Both the position numbers and the translations under genes were made by a program. The notes under the pieces were generated by a model that ran no database searches, was not told the origin of the DNA, and saw only the letters and a list, made by a program, of their open reading frames with translations. 64,000 nucleotides of DNA, taken from positions 3,209,501-3,273,500 of the forward strand of contig NZ_CP136628.1 of assembly GCF_032918005.1 (NCBI RefSeq), written 5' to 3'. Below are positions 18,386 to 26,996 of the stretch, piece after piece. Origin of the DNA: Bradyrhizobium sp. NDS-1. GTDB lineage: Bacteria; Pseudomonadota; Alphaproteobacteria; Rhizobiales; Xanthobacteraceae. Every line of letters begins with the position of its first letter. Within the stretch, counting starts at the first letter, position 1.

Positions 18386-19707
18386 CCGACGTCGCCGCGT
18401 CCGCAGCAGGCGGAGAACGAGGGGCCGTTGCCGCTGATGAGCGGGGCAGCAACTGGATGACCCGCTTCATCCTGGCCTTGGCGCTGCTGGTCGCCACGCT
18501 CGTCGTGATCGATATGGGCATGGACGAAACGTTCGGCTGGGATGCGCGGGTGAACTGCGCAGCCGTCGAAGCGCATATCGGGGGGCTCGATCCCTATTTC
18601 GTCAAGAACCTGAAGGACACCAAGCTGTCCTATCCCTATCTTCCGGTGACCCTCGATGCCTTCCGGCCGGTCTGCGCCGGCGGTTTCCTCGTCGCGCACT
18701 ACAAGCCGGTCTATCTCGTCCTCGCGTTGATCTGTGCGCTGCTGCTGCCCCGTCTCGGCAAGGCCCGGCCGGGCTTGAGGGACGTCGCGCTGCGGAGCCT
18801 GTTCGCGTTTGGTGGTTTTCTCGGCTTCGAATGGATCATCGCGACCGGGAATTTTGCGATCCTGAGCGGCCTGCTGACAGCCGCATCGCTTGCCTTGCTG
18901 CTGCGCCCTGCGCAGTCCGGGGGCGGCGGCACGAGTCTCGCCGCGCAGCTCTCCGGTGCGGCCCTGCTCGGACTTGTCACCTCGTTCAAGCTCGTGTTCT
19001 TCCCGGTTCTTGCCGCGCTCTATTTCCTGCCGCAGCCAAGAGGTCGCAAGCTTCTGCTGATCGCCGTCGCAGCCGGCATGTTCGTGCTGCCGATCCTGGC
19101 TTCGCTGCTGATCTATCCGGACCTGTCCAGAAGCTGGCTGAGCGCGATCTTCGGCCAGATCCCCGGACAGCATTCGCCGGGGAACGAGGTCAATCCGTCG
19201 CTGCTCTTCCTGGCGCAGACGGTTGCGGACCGCGTGGGGCTCGCCGGCAGCAAGCCGGTCGTTGCGGTGCTCTATGGTCTGATCGCGATCGCACTCGTGC
19301 TCGCGCCGCTCGCGATCTCGGTGTGGCGGACGGTCCGCGCAACGCGCCCGGCTCGCAAGGCTTCGCTGCTTCAGATGCTCGACGACTGGCTGGTCGAACA
19401 TCCCCAGGCTGCGATGCGCATCACCGTGCTCGCGATGTACGCGCTCTATCTCTGCGCGCCCAGACTGAAGGAGTACGCCTTCTTCGAGGTGGCGCTATTC
19501 GCCGCCATTCTCGTCGTCGATCTGCCTGCGGCGCTGATGGCGGCCGTGCTGATGGTCGCGATCGCCATCCCGACCCTGGCGTCGGTCTCGGGCGTGTTCA
19601 TGGACGGGTTCAGTCAGCTCACGATCGCGCTGATCTGTTTCTGGCTTCTGCTGCCGCGTGGAGCTTCAAGCGGCGCGGCATCCTGGAGCGGGCCCCGGCA
19701 GATCTGA
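18382..19707 (+). CDS. GT87-like (DUF2029-type) polytopic membrane protein, paralogue 2
   Basis: A 441-residue close paralogue of the preceding gene, with the same loop motifs (F-G-W-D-A-R-V-N-C, L-D-P-Y-F-V-K-N-L, L-S-Y-P-Y-L-P-V-T-L-D), S-F-K-L-V-F-F-P and R-L-K-E-Y-A-F-F-E. The two are collinear over nearly the whole length, which points to tandem duplication. ATG 18382 overlaps the previous stop as ATGA. Both copies keep the acidic loop residues, so neither looks inactive. The gene ends 2 bp before the convergent membrane-protein gene at 19710. Precise substrate unknown. Confidence 0.6.
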   Translation: MTDVAASAAGGERGAVAADERGSNWMTRFILALALLVATLVVIDMGMDETFGWDARVNCAAVEAHIGGLDPYFVKNLKDTKLSYPYLPVTLDAFRPVCAGGFLVAHYKPVYLVLALICALLLPRLGKARPGLRDVALRSLFAFGGFLGFEWIIATGNFAILSGLLTAASLALLLRPAQSGGGGTSLAAQLSGAALLGLVTSFKLVFFPVLAALYFLPQPRGRKLLLIAVAAGMFVLPILASLLIYPDLSRSWLSAIFGQIPGQHSPGNEVNPSLLFLAQTVADRVGLAGSKPVVAVLYGLIAIALVLAPLAISVWRTVRATRPARKASLLQMLDDWLVEHPQAAMRITVLAMYALYLCAPRLKEYAFFEVALFAAILVVDLPAALMAAVLMVAIAIPTLASVSGVFMDGFSQLTIALICFWLLLPRGASSGAASWSGPRQI

Positions 19708-19709
19708 TC

Positions 19710-21254
19710 TTACCGCGTGGCCTTTTGCCGGGTGTAGAGGCTGACATACGCGCCGGTATATTCCTCTTTCCAGCCTCTCTCGCTGACCAGGAAGTGCCGC
19801 AGCGGGTCATGTGCTCTGATCCAGAGCACGGCATCGATCCCATACTTGCTGATCACCCCGTCCCAGGTGGCCTCATCGATGTCCCACTGGATCAGCTTGA
19901 GATAGTCGCGCAGCAGCTCGTCCGGGTAGGCGGTCGCCGCCCGGCCGTCGACGAAGACGGGCACTGACCCTTTCGTCCTGAAGATCAGGAGCCCGCCTAT
20001 GTTCCAGTGGTTCAGCAGGCGCGCCTGCGAGCTGTGCGCCACGAGGTAGCGGGCATCCTCCTCCGAGAGCATGTCGGGCAATGTCAGGGCCGGTCTCACC
20101 TGCACGAACGTGAAAGGCAGCAACAGGATGCCGACGATTCCGGCCGCCAGCATCGCGCGCTGGACCTCGGAGCCCGACAGCCGTTTCGGCAGCAGCCGGT
20201 CGATGTGAAGCGCCATCGGGACGCTCGAGAAGATGAAGAAGAACGCGGCGTATCTGAACTGATAGAGACCCAGAACCAGGAACAGCCACGCAAGCACGCG
20301 CGCCTCGGGCGGCACGCGCGTGGAGTTTCGGTATCGCAGCTCCAGCGCAGCGAAGGTCAGCGCATAGGCGATGCCGGGTATGCTGCCCGGCAGCTCGATG
20401 TTGTGAAAGTACGATCGCCATTCGCTGATATCGGCCTGGACGAAATGACCCAGCGTCGCCCTCACGCCGTCATAGACGTGCCATCCCAGCGGATTGACGA
20501 AGATCGCGATCAGGCACCCGACGCCCGCAAGGCAGTAGTTCCGAAAGTTCGCCCAGTCCCGCCGCAGCAAAGCGAACCCACCGAAGATGCCGAGAATCGG
20601 GAAGGCGAGCATGAAGCCGCCATGCAGGTTGACCCAGAGGATCATCATCGGGGGCAACAGGAACCATCCCCGCCGCTGCAGGCATTCCCCGTAGAACACC
20701 ACCGCGAACAGCATGGTCGCGATGTTCGGCGATGCCGCCAGATACATGTTGGGCGAGGCTTCGTAGCAGGGGTAGAGCAGGCACGCGGCGAACACCGCGA
20801 TGCAAACCGCCAGGGGCGATGCGCCGCAGCTCACGCCGCAGAAGGCGAGGTATCCTGCGATGATCGCGCCGCAGGCGACCACCATGAGGACGATCCCGGC
20901 AAAGCCGGCGTGCTGATACAGCGCGCTGGCCATCACGTCCCAGAGCCAGGACAGATTGTACCATCGCTTGTCGCCGAGGGTGAATGCCCACGGATCCTGG
21001 AAGGGGACTTCGCCCCGCTGCCTGATCAGGTCTCCGGCGGCGAGGTGCCAGCCGAGATCATAATGGCCGAGCAGAAGCGGTCCGTTCGACAGGTAGAACA
21101 CGCAGAGGAAGGCGATCAGGAAGACGTAGACCGCGGCCCCGTGCAGGAGACGCCCGGACGCTGCTTGTCCGCTGCCGATCCCCGACCGGGACCAATCCTC
21201 GCGCGCATCCATTGGAGCTCTCACCATCGAAGCCAATAGCTCCAGGCCCTGCAT
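19710..21254 (-). CDS. Large polytopic membrane protein, possible GT-C glycosyltransferase
   Basis: A 514-residue protein with about 10-12 hydrophobic helices and a soluble C-terminal region (about 410-514). After helix 1 it has G-H-Y-D-L-G-W-H-L-A-A-G-D, an acidic/His loop at the place where GT-C enzymes such as ArnT or PMT carry catalytic Asp or Glu, and later W-V-N-L-H-G-G-F. I could not assign a family with certainty. The start may be ATG 21254 or internal ATGs at 21224 or 21209, which lie closer to the first helix. It is convergent with the GT87-like pair, leaving only 2 bp between stop codons, so the three may act on the same envelope glycan. Confidence 0.55.
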   Translation of the reverse strand: MQGLELLASMVRAPMDAREDWSRSGIGSGQAASGRLLHGAAVYVFLIAFLCVFYLSNGPLLLGHYDLGWHLAAGDLIRQRGEVPFQDPWAFTLGDKRWYNLSWLWDVMASALYQHAGFAGIVLMVVACGAIIAGYLAFCGVSCGASPLAVCIAVFAACLLYPCYEASPNMYLAASPNIATMLFAVVFYGECLQRRGWFLLPPMMILWVNLHGGFMLAFPILGIFGGFALLRRDWANFRNYCLAGVGCLIAIFVNPLGWHVYDGVRATLGHFVQADISEWRSYFHNIELPGSIPGIAYALTFAALELRYRNSTRVPPEARVLAWLFLVLGLYQFRYAAFFFIFSSVPMALHIDRLLPKRLSGSEVQRAMLAAGIVGILLLPFTFVQVRPALTLPDMLSEEDARYLVAHSSQARLLNHWNIGGLLIFRTKGSVPVFVDGRAATAYPDELLRDYLKLIQWDIDEATWDGVISKYGIDAVLWIRAHDPLRHFLVSERGWKEEYTGAYVSLYTRQKATR

Positions 21255-21320
21255 GTCCCTGGGTCTGCATCGACGGGGCAGACATGGTTCGATTTAGGGG
21301 AAGACGGACTAAAGCCGAGT

Positions 21321-21340
21321 AAAGGCCCGCGCCGGGCTTT
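21321..21340 (-). terminator. Hairpin downstream of tRNA-Leu
   Basis: On the minus strand AAAGCCCGG pairs with CGGGCCTTT (one bulged base), 28 bp after the tRNA 3' end. The T-run is short, so termination strength is uncertain. Confidence 0.5.
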
Positions 21341-21368
21341 CAACCGGTCTCGCCGCCGTCAAATCTCG

Positions 21369-21457
21369 TGGTGCGGGCAGCCGGGGTCGAACCGGCACAG
21401 CGCTTGCGCACCGAGGGATTTTAAGTCCCTTGCGTCTACCAATTCCGCCATGCCCGC
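21369..21457 (-). tRNA. tRNA-Leu (anticodon TAA)
   Basis: An 89-nt class II tRNA with encoded CCA. The acceptor stem pairs GCGGGCA with TGCCCGC and the discriminator base is A. The anticodon stem AGGGA/TCCCT encloses loop CTTAAAA with anticodon TAA. A long variable arm (CTCGGTGCGCAAGCGCTGTG) and a T-arm with GGTTCGACC are present. It reads UUA codons, which are rare at this GC content. Confidence 0.97.
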
Positions 21458-21631
21458 TTGATCCAACGAGATCAAACACTTAAGTCCATCTCCGGCCGTC
21501 TGGAATTGGCGCTGAGCGTGTTCGGAGGGACGGTTCTTCCTTAAGCGAGCCGGGTCCACAAGGCAAAGCCTCAATCCGGACATCTGTTGTTGCTTTAGGC
21601 ATTCTCAATTCACGGGGGCTATTCATCCGGC

Positions 21632-22054
21632 ATGGTTGCTTCGTTTTCCTCTTCGCCGCGCGGCTTTGGCGCGGTCCTGGCGCTGCTTGCAGCCGGCGGC
21701 GCACTGTCCGGCTGCGCCAGCATGAGCGAGACGGTCGCGCCGGCCTTTGCCGATCCCGCCAAGTATGAACTGTACGATTGCAAGCAGCTGGAAGGTGAGC
21801 GCAAGGCGCTCGCCAAGCGCACTGACGATCTGCGGGGGCTGATGGAGAAGGCCGAGACCGGGGCGGGCGGCGCCGTCGTGTCCGAGCTCGCCTATCGCAA
21901 CGACTATATCGCGGTGCGCGGACAGGCCCAATTGGTCGAGGACGCCTGGCGTCGCAACAAGTGCCGCGAAACGCCGCCTGAGCTGACGCCCCCTGAGGCA
22001 TCGCCCGCGGCCCCTGCCAAATCCGCATCGAAATCCGGGAAAGCGGCCCGCTGA
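21632..22054 (+). CDS. Small lipoprotein, function unknown
   Basis: A 140-residue protein with a lipoprotein signal: a short N-region, a hydrophobic stretch V-L-A-L-L-A-A-G-G-A and the lipobox L-S-G-C with Cys28 as the lipidated residue. The mature part has Y-D-C-K-Q-L and R-R-N-K-C, two cysteines that could form a disulfide, and an Ala/Pro/Lys-rich tail that could span toward peptidoglycan. ATG 21632 has GGGGG 12 nt upstream, rather far. It is probably anchored to the outer membrane. I do not recognise a named family. It is convergent with the FAD monooxygenase gene. Confidence 0.75.
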   Translation: MVASFSSSPRGFGAVLALLAAGGALSGCASMSETVAPAFADPAKYELYDCKQLEGERKALAKRTDDLRGLMEKAETGAGGAVVSELAYRNDYIAVRGQAQLVEDAWRRNKCRETPPELTPPEASPAAPAKSASKSGKAAR

Positions 22055-22071
22055 ATCCGGCTGCGCTTCGA

Positions 22072-23274
22072 TCAGGGCCGCCAGCCGTAGATCCAGTCCT
22101 GCCGCGCCAGCATCCGGTCCGGTCCGAGCGCGCGGATCGCAAGATCGCGTGCGGCCGCAAGCGGCCCGCCGAGATGATAAATGCGGCCCTGCTGCCGCGC
22201 GGTCCGCTGCACCCGCCGCACCCGCGCCTGGCGCGTGCGGCCGTATTGCTTCAGCGCCGCACTGATGCCCGCGGTGCTCTCGGCGGTCTCGAGGCTCAAA
22301 TGCCGGGCGAGCACGGCGGCATCCTCGATGGCCATGCCCGCGCCTTGTGCCGCGAACGGCAGCATCGCGTGCACGGCATCGCCGAGCAGCCCGATCGGGC
22401 CCTTGCTCCAGGGGCAGCCGTCGGGGACGCCGAACAGCGCCCATTTCCGCCAGTTGTCGACCGTGGCGAGCATCATGCGCGCCGATGGCGGCCAGCGCGG
22501 GCCGGCGAAGGCGTCCGTCACCTCGCGGGGGTCGCCGGGCGTGCTCCAGCCCGGCCTGTTCCAGGTGCCCGGCAGCACCGCGACCACGTTGATCTGGCGT
22601 CCGCCGGCGATCGGATAGGCGACGAGATGGGCGTTCGGCCCCATCCAGAGCTGCACCCGGCGCGCGGTGTAATCCTTTGGCAGTTGCGTGGCGTCCAGCG
22701 TGCCGCGCCAGGCGATCAGTCCGGAGAAGCGCGGCTGCACCTCGGGAAACAGATGCTGGCGCACCGTCGACCAGATGCCGTCGGCGCCGATCAGCGCACT
22801 GGCGAGATCGCTGCGGCGGATCGTGCCGCTGCGATGGACCACCGTCAGTCCCTTGGCATGAGGCGCGACGTCCTCGAAGGTCGCGCCGAGCTTCAGGTCG
22901 ATGTCGGGATGGTCGGAAACGGCGCCGGCCAGCGCGGATTGCAGGTCGGCACGGTGCACCACCCAATAGGGCGCGCCGGCGCTCGCCGATGCCGCTGCAC
23001 CGAGCGGCATGCGCAGCAGCTCGCCGCCGGCCCGCGCGCTCATGATCGAGACAGCCTCCGGGGTGACCGCCCGCCCCTTGAGGCGCTCGGCGAGGCCGAG
23101 CTCGACCAGCACGCGGCTGGCATTGGGGGAGAGCTGCAGGCCGGCACCGACTTCCTCGAGCCGCTCGGCCTTTTCCAGCACGACGATGCGGAAGCCGCGG
23201 GCCGCGAGCGCAAGCGCAGCCGTCAGTCCACCGATGCCGGCACCGGCGATGACAATCGTTCGGGAGAGCGCCAC
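22072..23274 (-). CDS. FAD-dependent monooxygenase (salicylate hydroxylase-like)
   Basis: A 400-residue class A flavoprotein hydroxylase. The N-terminal I-A-G-A-G-I-G-G-L-T-A-A-L-A-L (about residues 9-23) binds ADP of FAD, and the following acidic residue is in V-V-L-E-K-A. The motif D-G-I-W-S (about 160-165) and the second FAD motif G-D-A-V-H-A-M-L-P (about 300) with G-A-G-M-A-I-E-D-A are intact. Relatives hydroxylate salicylate, 3-hydroxybenzoate and similar aromatics with NADH. The start is a GTG. It lies 19 bp downstream of the CHCC zinc-finger gene on the same strand, so the two may be co-transcribed. The aromatic substrate is not deducible. Confidence 0.9.
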   Translation of the reverse strand: MALSRTIVIAGAGIGGLTAALALAARGFRIVVLEKAERLEEVGAGLQLSPNASRVLVELGLAERLKGRAVTPEAVSIMSARAGGELLRMPLGAAASASAGAPYWVVHRADLQSALAGAVSDHPDIDLKLGATFEDVAPHAKGLTVVHRSGTIRRSDLASALIGADGIWSTVRQHLFPEVQPRFSGLIAWRGTLDATQLPKDYTARRVQLWMGPNAHLVAYPIAGGRQINVVAVLPGTWNRPGWSTPGDPREVTDAFAGPRWPPSARMMLATVDNWRKWALFGVPDGCPWSKGPIGLLGDAVHAMLPFAAQGAGMAIEDAAVLARHLSLETAESTAGISAALKQYGRTRQARVRRVQRTARQQGRIYHLGGPLAAARDLAIRALGPDRMLARQDWIYGWRP

Positions 23275-23293
23275 CCCTGACCGATGGATGCGG

Positions 23294-23539
23294 TCAGGCC
23301 ACCTTGTCCTTCAGCACGCATTCCGGCGGACGGGCTTCGCCCGCCTTCAGGTCGGCCGCGAAACGGTACAGCGTCGAGCAATAGGGGCAGATGATCTCGT
23401 TGTCGTTGCCGAGGTCGAGGAAGACGTGCGGATGGTCGAACGGAGGATTGGCGCCCACGCACATGAACTCTTGCGAGCCGATCTCGATGACGGGGACACC
23501 GGCATCGTTGTGGAAGTGCGGGACGACATGGTCGGACAT
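23294..23539 (-). CDS. CHCC-type zinc-finger domain protein
   Basis: An 81-residue protein with Cys27, His36/His38, Cys51 and Cys54 spaced as in the zf-CHCC family, related to the zinc-binding subunit of mitochondrial complex I (NDUFS6). Alphaproteobacteria usually carry this as a stand-alone gene, sometimes next to an FAD monooxygenase as here. It may support respiratory complex I assembly, though that role is extrapolated from the mitochondrial protein. AGGA lies upstream of the ATG at 23539. Full length for the family. Confidence 0.88.
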   Translation of the reverse strand: MSDHVVPHFHNDAGVPVIEIGSQEFMCVGANPPFDHPHVFLDLGNDNEIICPYCSTLYRFAADLKAGEARPPECVLKDKVA

Positions 23540-23664
23540 CGTAACTCATCCTGGAGTGGCAATGGCGGCAGACACAATCACGAACTGACGCGGCATCTTT
23601 AAGGCGCCGCGGACCATACTGGCGGGTGCAGATGATTGCTAGTCCAGCGGAACCGAAAGCTCCG

Positions 23665-23752
23665 CAATTGCCCCATGCTCAATTGCTCATGCAAATTCGA
23701 CACAATCTTGGGGCCTGAGAGAAGCCCTTCTTTCGTCGGGGACGTTGTGTCG
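23665..23752. promoter_or_regulatory. Repeat-rich upstream region of the unknown membrane gene at 23845
   Basis: Two tandem 15-bp direct repeats (CAATTGCCCCATGCT then CAATTGCTCATGCAA, 23665-23694) are followed by an inverted repeat CGACACAA (23698-23705) / TTGTGTCG (23745-23752) that encloses a small GGGC/GCCC hairpin. The region lies in the 305-bp gap between divergent genes (23540-23844). This much ordered structure suggests regulator binding; the regulator is not known. Confidence 0.5.
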
Positions 23753-23844
23753 CAATTTTGGCATACTATGTCTTCGGATGAGCGCATTTGCGACGAAAGA
23801 CGAATCGTCAGGTCAACGATTTCAGGACTCTCCAGGTTTTCCGC

Positions 23845-24981
23845 ATGAAATGGCTGCGAATCAGCACAGCGTTGGCCGGCGTCGCGGCATGCAGCTTCAT
23901 GCTCGCGCAGGTAGCGCCGCACGCCCGTGAAGCCGGCGCGATCCTCGCCGCCCAGGATGATCCGGCCGTGCTCTCCGAGCTGAAGCTCGATGCATTGCTG
24001 CGGCAGAACGAACAGCTGGTTCAGGACAACATCGAGGCCGCGCTCGCCGCTGGCGATGCCGATCTTGCCGACAGTTTTGTCGCGCTCGCGCGTGACCGCA
24101 ACATCGCGTTGCCGGATGACCTCCTGAGCCGCGTGAGCGATGCGGTCAAGGAACAGAATTCCACCTCGCAATTCGCTAAGCGTTTTGCCACCGGCCTCGT
24201 CACCGGAAATGCCGACGACGTCGCGAGCCTGTCCGGGACGGTGGCCGGCGATCTCTTCGTGTTCGGTGACATCAGGGACGTCGTGCGGGAGGGCAAGCAT
24301 CTCGCGATGGGCGAGGACGTCGACAGCCTGGTGCTGGGCCTCGCCACAGCCGGCCTTGCGGTGACCGCGGCAACCTATGTGTCCGTCGGCGGCGCTGCGC
24401 CGGTGCGCGCCGGGCTGACGCTCGTGAAGGACGCGCGCAAGGTGGGACGGCTCGGCGAAGGACTCGCCGCGTGGGCCGGCCGCTCCGCGCGCGAGGTCGT
24501 GGACACGCCGATGCTTCAGAATGCGTTGGCCAAGGGTTCGGTGTTCCGCCCCGGAGAGACCGTGAGCGCGATCAAGGCTGCGTTCCGCGCCGAGAAGGCC
24601 GGCGCGCTGGTCCGGCTCGGCAAGGACGTCACGCGCGTCGCCGGGAAGACCGGCACGCGCGGCGCGATGGATACGTTGCGCATCGCCGAAGGTCCGAAGG
24701 ACGTCGCGCGCGCGGTGCGGCTTGCGGACGTGCATGGCAGCAAGACGCGTGCGATCATGAAGCTGCTCGGCCGCGGCGCGCTGCTGCTTGCGACCGGCGC
24801 GTTCAATCTGACGCTCTGGCTGTTCGGCGCAGCGCTGACGCTGTTCGGCCTGTTGTCCTCGATCAAGGCCACCACCGAGCGCCTGACCCAGGCCTGGTGC
24901 GATCGCAGGCGCGCGCGGCGGCTTCGCCGGGCGCAGGTGGCCGCCGAATCCGCTCTCGCGGATACCGCCGTCAGGGCCTGA
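23845..24981 (+). CDS. Membrane protein of unknown function
   Basis: A 378-residue protein from ATG 23845 (a TTG 19 codons earlier is also in frame). The N-terminus has a signal-anchor or signal peptide (about 5-25, ending A-C-S-F-M-L-A-Q-V-A-P). A helical soluble region follows, then a hydrophobic pair around 160-185 (V-L-G-L-A-T-A-G-L-A-V) and a clear membrane pair at about 310-345 (G-A-L-L-L-A-T-G-A-F-N-L and G-A-A-L-T-L-F-G-L-L), ending in an Arg-rich cytoplasmic tail. I do not recognise the family. It is preceded by an unusually structured upstream region and followed 125 bp later by an alpha/beta hydrolase. Confidence 0.7.
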   Translation: MKWLRISTALAGVAACSFMLAQVAPHAREAGAILAAQDDPAVLSELKLDALLRQNEQLVQDNIEAALAAGDADLADSFVALARDRNIALPDDLLSRVSDAVKEQNSTSQFAKRFATGLVTGNADDVASLSGTVAGDLFVFGDIRDVVREGKHLAMGEDVDSLVLGLATAGLAVTAATYVSVGGAAPVRAGLTLVKDARKVGRLGEGLAAWAGRSAREVVDTPMLQNALAKGSVFRPGETVSAIKAAFRAEKAGALVRLGKDVTRVAGKTGTRGAMDTLRIAEGPKDVARAVRLADVHGSKTRAIMKLLGRGALLLATGAFNLTLWLFGAALTLFGLLSSIKATTERLTQAWCDRRRARRLRRAQVAAESALADTAVRA

Positions 24982-25106
24982 AGCCCGATCGTCATCGCGC
25001 ATCAGGGCTATTGTTTGGGCATGATCTTGCCGAAAAACCGCTGCACTGTTTTGCGGATCGTGCTCTAAGATCGACCTATCCCCCTCAAGACCTCACGGAA
25101 CTGATG

Positions 25107-25862
25107 ATGCCGAGCTTTCACAACGGCGCCGTTGAAATTGCCTATCTCGATGAAGGCGAGGGCGATCCGATTATCCTGGTGCACGGCTTTGCCTCGAGCA
25201 AGAACGTGAACTGGGTCTATCCGACCTGGGTCTCGGAGCTGCGCAAGAACGGCCGCCGCGTCATCGCGCTCGACAATCGCGGCCACGGCGAAAGCGCAAA
25301 GCTCTACGATCCCGCGCAATATTCGATTCCGACCATGGCCGGCGACGTGCTCGCGCTGATGGATCACCTCGCCATCCCGCAGGCCGACATCATGGGCTAT
25401 TCGATGGGAGGGCGGATGACGGCGTGGCTCGCGCTGAACGAGCCGCACCGCCTGCGCTCGGCGATCCTCGGCGGCATCGGCATCGGCGGCCTGATCGAGG
25501 GCACCGGCCCCGGCGAGAACGTGGCGAAGGCGCTTGAGGCTCCTTCGCTGGACGACGTCACCGATCCCATGGGCCGCACCTTTCGCGCTTTTGCGGACCA
25601 GACCCGCTCCGACCATCGCGCACTCGCCGCCTGCCTGCGCGGCACGCGCGACGTCATGACGAGACAGCAGGCTGCGCGCATCGAGGTGCCGGTGCTGATC
25701 GCGGTCGGCACCACTGACGACGTCGCGGGCTCCGCGAGCGCGCTCGGCGCGATCATTCCAGGTTCGGAAGTGCTCGACATTCCGAACCGCGACCACATGC
25801 GGGCCGTCGGCGACAAGGTCTACAAGACCGGCGTGCTCGACTTCCTCTCCCGCCGCGGCTGA
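25107..25862 (+). CDS. Alpha/beta hydrolase fold protein
   Basis: A 251-residue hydrolase. It shows the oxyanion motif L-V-H-G-F (about 24-28), D-N-R-G-H-G-E-S after strand 4, nucleophile elbow G-Y-S-M-G-G (Ser near residue 97) and the catalytic His in N-R-D-H-M near residue 230. The acid is probably in G-T-T-D-D-V. Such proteins hydrolyse esters, lactones or C-C bonds; the substrate is unknown. ATG 25107 is chosen over an adjacent ATG at 25104 because it is better spaced from ACGGA. It appears monocistronic. Confidence 0.9.
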   Translation: MPSFHNGAVEIAYLDEGEGDPIILVHGFASSKNVNWVYPTWVSELRKNGRRVIALDNRGHGESAKLYDPAQYSIPTMAGDVLALMDHLAIPQADIMGYSMGGRMTAWLALNEPHRLRSAILGGIGIGGLIEGTGPGENVAKALEAPSLDDVTDPMGRTFRAFADQTRSDHRALAACLRGTRDVMTRQQAARIEVPVLIAVGTTDDVAGSASALGAIIPGSEVLDIPNRDHMRAVGDKVYKTGVLDFLSRRG

Positions 25863-25953
25863 GTTGGCAAAGATTCAAGAGGGGTCTTCGCCTGCTAATT
25901 CTTAGGACCGGAGCTCGGGTTCTGTCGCCCAGATTTCGGTGACAGCCAATGCC

Positions 25954-26889
25954 TCACCCCGCCTTGTCGCTGAACGCGGCGGGAAGCGTGGTGAGGAACG
26001 ACATGACGCGCTGTGTGCGCAGGGGCGGGCGGCGGCCGGAGGCGCGCAGCATCCACAGGGGTTCCCCAGGCGCGCGCCAGGGCGCCAGCACCTCGACCAG
26101 CCGGCCGCTGCGAAGGTCTTCGTTGACGACCCACGCCGGGCCCCAGCCGATTCCGAACCCGTTCGTGATCAAAGCGAGCGAAGCGTGCGCGTCGTCGCAA
26201 ATGTGCTTGGGCTTGGGCGTGACGCGAATGGGTGCTTTGCCGCGCGGGTCGGCGAAGCGCCAGGTCAGGATTTGCCCGTTCGCGGGATTGCGGAAGCCGA
26301 CATGGTCGTGCGCGGACAGCTCGTAGGGAGTCGCCGGCGCGCCGCGCGCTTTCAGATAGGCAGGCGAGGCGCAGGCGATCCAGGAGAACGTGCAAAGCCG
26401 CCGCGCCTGATGGCCGGGCGCGCGGTCGAGCGGCCCTGAGCGGATCGCGATGTCGACGCCTTCCGCCGCGAGATCGAGAATCTCGTTGCGGAATTTGACC
26501 TCGATCTCGATCTCCGGCCGTTCCCGCAGGAACGCGGGCAGTCGCGGCAGGATGCAGGCGCGCGCGAACGAGGCGGGGGCGGTCACGCGCACCCGTCCGC
26601 CGTCGCCGCGCGCGACGTCGCCGAGCGCGGATTGGACACGGGCGAGACTTTCGACCAACGCGCGTCCCGCCGTCATCAGCCTGTCGCCTTCGTCGGTCAG
26701 CGCCAACGAATGCGTGGAGCGATGCAACAGCCGCAACCCATGAGCCTTTTCGAAACGAGCGACCGCTTTGGACATCGCCGAAGTGGTCGTTCCCGCCCGC
26801 CGCGCGGCTTCGGCGAAGGAGCCCGCCTCGACGACGCGGACGAAGGCGAGGAGACGGGAGAGATCGGGAGGCAAGGCTGTTGTGGACAT
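25954..26889 (-). CDS. LysR family transcriptional regulator
   Basis: A 311-residue LTTR. The winged helix-turn-helix is at about 8-65 (F-A-E-A-A-R-R-A-G-T-T-T-S-A-M-S-K-A-V-A-R-F-E), followed by the linker helix and a periplasmic-binding-like effector domain (about 90-295) of the type seen in PecT/DmlR-like regulators. ATG 26889 is used; an in-frame GTG lies three codons upstream. A perfect 7-bp-arm palindrome overlaps the start codon, which suggests autoregulation. The divergent gene at 26997 is the likely target. Confidence 0.93.
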   Translation of the reverse strand: MSTTALPPDLSRLLAFVRVVEAGSFAEAARRAGTTTSAMSKAVARFEKAHGLRLLHRSTHSLALTDEGDRLMTAGRALVESLARVQSALGDVARGDGGRVRVTAPASFARACILPRLPAFLRERPEIEIEVKFRNEILDLAAEGVDIAIRSGPLDRAPGHQARRLCTFSWIACASPAYLKARGAPATPYELSAHDHVGFRNPANGQILTWRFADPRGKAPIRVTPKPKHICDDAHASLALITNGFGIGWGPAWVVNEDLRSGRLVEVLAPWRAPGEPLWMLRASGRRPPLRTQRVMSFLTTLPAAFSDKAG

Positions 26890-26899
26890 GCAGTCCACA
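26881..26899. promoter_or_regulatory. Palindrome over the lysR-type start codon, candidate operator
   Basis: TGTGGAC-ATGCA-GTCCACA, perfect 7-bp arms with a 5-bp centre, within the 107-bp gap shared with the divergent gene at 26997. It covers the LysR ATG (26887-26889). Its size and symmetry fit a LysR-type recognition site, but the position on the start codon is unusual. Confidence 0.55.
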
Positions 26900-26996
26900 T
26901 AGTCATGGCTACGCCGTCACTACAAGGGCCGTTTCCGGACAGCTAAATCGGGAGCGTCGGCGCGCATTCTGCGGCGCTGGAAACGCGGGAAGTCCC

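Noticed and set aside
21321..21457. tRNA-Leu as an integration site for a genomic island
   Set aside because: No integrase and no copy of the tRNA 3' end was found in the window; flanking genes look like ordinary chromosome.
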